A stretch of DNA of 9,378 nt from a bacterium UBP3_UBA1247 (GTDB taxonomy: Bacteria > UBA3054): NCBI GenBank assembly GCA_002308555.1, contig DBWD01000098.1, positions 785 to 10,162 of the forward strand. The letters are read 5' to 3'. Positions 6,190-9,378 of this stretch are shown one piece after another. The stretch's first letter is position 1; each line of letters begins with the position of its first letter. The notes beneath the pieces are model-generated. The model ran no database searches. It saw nothing but the letters and a program-made list of their open reading frames with translations, and had not been told where the DNA came from. The position numbers and the translations under genes are program-made.

Positions 6190-6441
6190 GTGATCTCCGT
6201 TTCCCTGACATCCATCCTCGCCTACCTGATGATCGTGCCCCTGACCGTCATCATGATACTGTGGCTTTACGACAGCGAGAAAAAATATTCCCGCAAAGCC
6301 GTGCCAACCAGGAAAGTCATGTGCGAATGCGAGATCTGTCTCTTCCATTTCACCGCCGACAAGGCGGACAAATACGTGCGCTGCCCGAGATGCAAAAGTT
6401 TAATGGAGCGCAAGGTCATGCGCCGGCGGAAGGGAAATTAA
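6190..6441 (+). CDS. Membrane-anchored zinc-ribbon protein (83 aa), unknown function
   Basis: Predicted 83-aa protein with an N-terminal hydrophobic span (~5-27), a basic linker (KKYSRK, 31-36), and a cysteine-rich cytoplasmic domain: CECEIC (Cys45, 47, 50) and CPRC (Cys65, 68) spaced by 14 residues, a typical zinc-ribbon arrangement (Cys47-x2-Cys50 and Cys65-x2-Cys68). The C-terminus is strongly basic (RKVMRRRKGN). The start is the GTG at 6190; AGAAGG lies only 2 nt upstream, which is short, and an ATG at 6229 would cut into the membrane span, so GTG is preferred. It is the last gene of the mla operon. The TAA stop overlaps the ribF stop on the other strand through a shared TTAA (6438-6441). 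Function unknown; zinc binding and topology are inferred. Confidence 0.78.
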   Translation: MISVSLTSILAYLMIVPLTVIMILWLYDSEKKYSRKAVPTRKVMCECEICLFHFTADKADKYVRCPRCKSLMERKVMRRRKGN

Positions 6442-7340
6442 AGACCTTCCCTCCAGCGCCGCTCGAAATTTGAGATAGCCTTCCTCAGCTCTTCCCCGTC
6501 CGCGTAGCGCTTCTCCTCGCCCAGAAAAACCTCCGGCGTGATCCTGAGCTCCCTGCCGTAGAGGTCGCCGGAAAAATCCAGCAGGAAAGCCTCCGCCGCC
6601 TTCTCCCTTCCGGGGAAAGTTGGACGTTCGCCCAGATACAGGAGCGCCTTGCCGGACTCGCCCGCCAGTTCGTACCTGGCGCCGTAGACGCCCTTGGGGG
6701 GCGTCAGAAGCCCGTCCAGGGCCAGATTGGCCGTGGGGTAGCCTAGCTCCCGCCCGAGACCCTTTCCGGCCTCCACGGTCCCCTGGAGCGCCCAGGGGCG
6801 GCCCAGGAATTTTCCGAGCTTCGAAAGCTCGCCCTTCCGCAGCAATTCCCGGCAGGCGGTGGAGCTGACTATTTCGCCGCCGATCCTCAGGGGCTGCTCC
6901 TCTTCGCAAAGGTAGCCGAATTCCCGGGAATAATTTTTCAGCGTCTCGATGTTCCCTTCCCTGCCCTTGCCGAAGCGGCAGTCGTAGCCGGCCAGCACCA
7001 CTTTGGCGCGGAATTTTTCCTTAATGAAACGGCGCAGGAATTCCTCCGAGCTCATGGAGGAAAAAGTTTCGGTGAAAGGCTGGACCACCACCGTGTCGGC
7101 GCCGGACTCCGCCAGCAGGCGCAGCCTTTCCTCCAGGGTGGTGAGAAGAAGGCCGGAACGCTCCGAGGGGCGGGCGTCGAAAGTCAGCACCAGCGAGGGA
7201 AGGCCGGTTTCCGCGGAAAGCTCGCGAAGCCTTTTCAAAAGGGCCTGGTGGCCGAGATGCGCGCCGTCGAAAAATCCCAGGGTCACCACGCGTTCCCCCG
7301 GGGCGGAAAAATTATCCGGCTCCCTGATGAAAACCGCCAT
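6438..7340 (-). CDS. ribF: Bifunctional riboflavin kinase/FAD synthetase RibF
   Basis: Makes FMN from riboflavin and then FAD from FMN, both with ATP, in the cytoplasm. At 300 aa it is near the usual ~310 aa. The N-terminal FAD synthetase (nucleotidyltransferase) domain has TLGFFDGAHLGHQ (20-32), matching the T(I/L)G-FDG-H-GH signature, and SSTACRELL (159-167) in place of the usual SSTxIRxxL. The C-terminal riboflavin kinase domain has GTVEAGKGLGRELGYPTANL (187-206) with the conserved PTAN, PKGVYGARYEL, and the RPTF/EAFLLDF segment with the catalytic-position Glu250. The start is ATG 7338-7340; the longer open frame upstream is antisense-type extension across ricT and has no family support. 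The start lies 5 nt after the ricT stop; a weak GAGGAAG lies ~13 nt upstream. Third gene of the minus-strand operon. Confidence 0.95.
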   Translation of the reverse strand: MAVFIREPDNFSAPGERVVTLGFFDGAHLGHQALLKRLRELSAETGLPSLVLTFDARPSERSGLLLTTLEERLRLLAESGADTVVVQPFTETFSSMSSEEFLRRFIKEKFRAKVVLAGYDCRFGKGREGNIETLKNYSREFGYLCEEEQPLRIGGEIVSSTACRELLRKGELSKLGKFLGRPWALQGTVEAGKGLGRELGYPTANLALDGLLTPPKGVYGARYELAGESGKALLYLGERPTFPGREKAAEAFLLDFSGDLYGRELRITPEVFLGEEKRYADGEELRKAISNFERRWREGL

Positions 7341-7345
7341 GGGGA

Positions 7346-8356
7346 CTATTCGTCTTCCTCTTCCATTTCGGCGATCTTTTCCAGGAGATCCTGCTCGTAC
7401 TCTTTGTCGCTCATCATTTCTTCGTCCTCCCGGCGGCGGCGCTTCTGGACTCTCACCTTGGCGCGGCTCTTGGTGCGGCTGACCACCGTCACGTCGCCGG
7501 AGGGCAGCGTCGCCACGCTGCCGTCCTCCATCTTGACCGTCACGGTCTGGGCCAGGAGGGAGTTGTCGATCACCTCGCCGGTGCCGTTCTCGGTCCTGAC
7601 GATCTGGCCGCGGTGGGGCATCTGCTGCTCGAGGTCGCGGTAGTTGCGCTGCTCGAATGCCAGGCAGCATTTCAAACGCCCGCAGACGCCGGAAAGCTTG
7701 GCGGGATGCAGCTGGATCTGCTGCAGCTTGGCCATCCTGATGTTGACGGGCATGAACTCGTGGATCCAGTTCACGCAGCAGGCCTCCCGTCCGCAGCTGC
7801 CGATGCAGCCGGTTATGCGCATCTCGTCCCTGATGCCCACCTGGTGAAGCTCGATGCGGATCCTGAGCTCCCTGGCCAGGTCTCTGACCAGCTGGCGGAA
7901 GTCCACCCTCTCCGGGGCCGCGAAATAGAAAATGATCTTGGTGCGGTCGTAAACGTATTCCGCGTTGATGACCTTCATGTTGAGCTTGAGGGCGTTGGCC
8001 GCCCTCTGGCAGAAAGCCACCTGGGCCAGGGCGTCCTCGTGGTTCTTTTTCATTATCTCCAGGTCCTCGGGCGTGCAGACCCGCACCACCCTCTGGTATT
8101 CCTGAAGCTGGATGTTGTCGATGTTTTCCTTCGTGATGACCTTGCCGCAGTCCAGCCCGCGCTCCTGGCCCACGATGACCCAGTCGCCCAGCTTGATGTC
8201 CGGGATGTCGAAGGTGTAGTAATCCGTGTTCCCGTATTTCCTGAGCCTCACGGAGACCACGCTTTGGGTCCCGCCTTCCCCGGCGCGGGGCGGCGCCGCT
8301 TCCGCCGCGGCGGAACGGGTTTCCGGTTCAGACGATCTATTGTTATATTCCGGCAT
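7346..8356 (-). CDS. ricT: PSP1 domain protein, RicT (YaaT) family
   Basis: RicT-family protein, in Bacillus subtilis part of the RicA-RicF-RicT complex that binds Fe-S clusters and assists RNase Y in mRNA processing. Whether that role holds in this organism is not shown. The 336 aa are longer than typical RicT (~275 aa) because of an Ala/Pro-rich N-terminal extension (~1-30) and a charged C-terminal tail with a basic stretch KRRRRE (305-310) followed by an acidic end. The PSP1 core is clear: DRTKIIFYF, FRQLVRDLARELRIRIELHQ (152-171), VGIRDEMR, then the cysteine motif with Cys184, 188, 193 and 194 (GCIGSCGREACC) and Cys225, 230 and 231 (GVCGRLKCC). A small beta-rich segment (248-290, GxIVxTENGTGEVID) follows. 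The start is fixed by AGAGGTG 5-6 nt before ATG 8354-8356. It follows holB after 22 nt, the same neighbourhood as yaaT next to holB in B. subtilis. Confidence 0.93.
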   Translation of the reverse strand: MPEYNNRSSEPETRSAAAEAAPPRAGEGGTQSVVSVRLRKYGNTDYYTFDIPDIKLGDWVIVGQERGLDCGKVITKENIDNIQLQEYQRVVRVCTPEDLEIMKKNHEDALAQVAFCQRAANALKLNMKVINAEYVYDRTKIIFYFAAPERVDFRQLVRDLARELRIRIELHQVGIRDEMRITGCIGSCGREACCVNWIHEFMPVNIRMAKLQQIQLHPAKLSGVCGRLKCCLAFEQRNYRDLEQQMPHRGQIVRTENGTGEVIDNSLLAQTVTVKMEDGSVATLPSGDVTVVSRTKSRAKVRVQKRRRREDEEMMSDKEYEQDLLEKIAEMEEEDE

Positions 8357-8378
8357 GTTTCACCTCTCGTTTGTTTGA

Positions 8379-9378
8379 TCAGAGCCCGGTGGCCTTGATG
8401 GCGTTCCTCAAAAGCACCCTTTCCTCCGGCGGCGCGATATGCCTGGCCAGAAGCCCCTGCAGAACTATGTCGAACTGCATGGAAAGGAAGACCGCCGGTC
8501 CTCTCACAAGATCTATTTCCGAAACGTTGCGCGCGATCTCCTCCTCGCTGTAAAGCTCCGCCACCCTTCGTATCTGGGGCAGCAGGAACTTGTGCAGGAT
8601 CTCGCTTTCGGGAGCGCCCCTTTTGGCGAGCCAGACGTCCCGCCAGAGATCCGTGAGCATTTCGTAAACGCCCGCGCGCATGTCCTGGAGGATCTCTGAG
8701 TTCGCGATGATCAGGCCGTCCTCCAGCTTCTGCAGCTCCACTTTCTTCACGTTGGGGTCGGCGTCCTTCAAGGCGTCGGAGAGTTTCTTCTTGGCCTTGA
8801 CGATCTCCTCGTCGCCCTGGTCCTTGATCTCACGCATGACCCTGTATTTCGCCTGGGAAAATTCCCGGATGGCCGGCAGGGCGCGCTCCCTGAGCCCGTA
8901 GATCTCCATCACGTCCGCCGCGTCCTTCTGGTATTCCCCGAGCTTTTCCGCCATCTGCAGCGCCTTGGCGCGCCGGCCCCTGGAAAGGGAGGCCAAGAAC
9001 TCGGCGGCGGGTTCGGGAAGCTTCAGCTCCCCGCGGCAGACTTCTAGCATGTCCTCCTTTTTCAGGGGGCGGAGCCTGATGATCTGGCAGCGGGAGCGGA
9101 TGGTGGGGATGAGCCTTTCGCCCCTGGAAGTCAAAAGAATGAAGTAAGTCTTGGAGGAGGGCTCCTCCAGCGTTTTCAAAAACTTGTTGGCGCTCTCGCG
9201 GCTCAAGGCCTCCGCCTGCTCGATGATGACAACTTTGGCGATACCCTTCAGGGATTTCGTCTGCAGCGAGGCCATCATGTTGCCCATGGCCTCCGGGCTT
9301 ATGGCGCGCATCCTGCCCTCCGGCCGGACATAGTAAACGTCGGGGTGGGTGTTGATGGATCTCAAGTGGCAGCTTTGC
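8379..9378 (-). CDS. holB: DNA polymerase III delta' subunit (HolB), 5' end beyond window
   Basis: Clamp-loader subunit delta' of the DNA polymerase III holoenzyme. The frame continues past the right edge: the codons before the TTG at 9363-9365 read Gln-Ser-Cys-His, so the apparent TTG start is not real and at least 332 residues are visible. The edge falls within the zinc-module (a Cys followed by INTHPDVYYV, compare the family's C-x2-C ... HPD). The Walker A region is outside. Visible landmarks are VVIIEQAEALSRESANKFLK (45-64 counting from the TTG codon), TLEEPSSKTYFILL, and TIRSRCQ (88-94), all canonical delta' features. The C-terminal collar domain carries a Lys/Glu-rich helical stretch (about 8720-8834) that looks longer than in short HolB proteins. 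Lacking the N-terminus, the full length is probably near 390 aa (inferred). Next gene is ricT, 22 nt downstream. Confidence 0.93.
   Translation of the reverse strand, partial: QSCHLRSINTHPDVYYVRPEGRMRAISPEAMGNMMASLQTKSLKGIAKVVIIEQAEALSRESANKFLKTLEEPSSKTYFILLTSRGERLIPTIRSRCQIIRLRPLKKEDMLEVCRGELKLPEPAAEFLASLSRGRRAKALQMAEKLGEYQKDAADVMEIYGLRERALPAIREFSQAKYRVMREIKDQGDEEIVKAKKKLSDALKDADPNVKKVELQKLEDGLIIANSEILQDMRAGVYEMLTDLWRDVWLAKRGAPESEILHKFLLPQIRRVAELYSEEEIARNVSEIDLVRGPAVFLSMQFDIVLQGLLARHIAPPEERVLLRNAIKATGL

Noticed and set aside
7341..7670. 110-residue N-terminal extension of RibF
   Set aside because: The extension is Arg/Pro/Gly-rich frame-shadow of ricT on the same strand; the family's N-terminus matches the start at 7340.
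7613..8398. Plus-strand open frame of 261 codons opposite ricT
   Set aside because: Antisense shadow; ricT has a ribosome binding site and complete PSP1 motifs on the other strand.
9363..9365. TTG as the start codon of the delta' gene
   Set aside because: The frame stays open to the edge, and the upstream residues Gln-Ser-Cys-His fit the family's zinc-module, so the gene is cut by the window.
1..9378. CRISPR array, insertion sequence, prophage or integration site at the tRNA
   Set aside because: No spaced direct repeats, terminal inverted repeats, transposase or integrase; the tRNA-Phe 3' end is not duplicated in the window.

Overview
This 9.4 kb window looks like chromosomal core sequence of a GC-rich, Gram-negative-type (diderm) bacterium. 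The evidence for an outer membrane is a lipoprotein with LysM domains and an Mla/MCE-type lipid ABC transporter (MlaE permease, MlaF ATPase). The MlaE carries an N-terminal STAS domain, and a holB-ricT-ribF cluster lies at the other end. I lean toward the PVC superphylum (Lentisphaerota/Verrucomicrobiota-like), but this is impression rather than proof; no marker here fixes the taxon. I see no mobile element, CRISPR array, integrase or phage gene, and base composition is even across the genes.

Layout, left to right. (1) A GH31 glycoside hydrolase on the plus strand, cut by the left edge. (2) A QmcA/stomatin-type SPFH membrane protein with its own AT-rich upstream region and a strong palindromic terminator. 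(3) A minus-strand tRNA-Phe(GAA), tail-to-tail with the SPFH gene, with a clear sigma70-type promoter. (4) From a divergent sigma70-type promoter, a plus-strand operon: LysM lipoprotein, STAS-MlaE, MlaF, a 59-residue single-span protein absent from simple ORF lists, and an 83-residue membrane-anchored zinc-ribbon protein. Gaps in this operon are 1 to 9 nt. (5) A minus-strand operon read from the right edge: DNA polymerase III delta' subunit (cut by the right edge), a PSP1/RicT-family protein and the bifunctional flavin enzyme RibF. The two operons converge and share a TTAA that supplies both stop codons.

The plus-strand operon is the part most worth attention. MlaE and MlaF should form the inner-membrane core of a lipid transporter between inner and outer membrane. 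The substrate-carrying MCE protein (MlaD) that usually follows is missing, and two small membrane proteins of unknown function occupy its place. The leading LysM lipoprotein would attach to peptidoglycan, so the operon as a whole points to envelope maintenance. The holB-ricT adjacency is a known arrangement in Firmicutes and other bacteria; ricT and ribF here are ordinary housekeeping genes. The tRNA, ribF and holB are recognisable at high confidence; the roles of the two small proteins are unknown.
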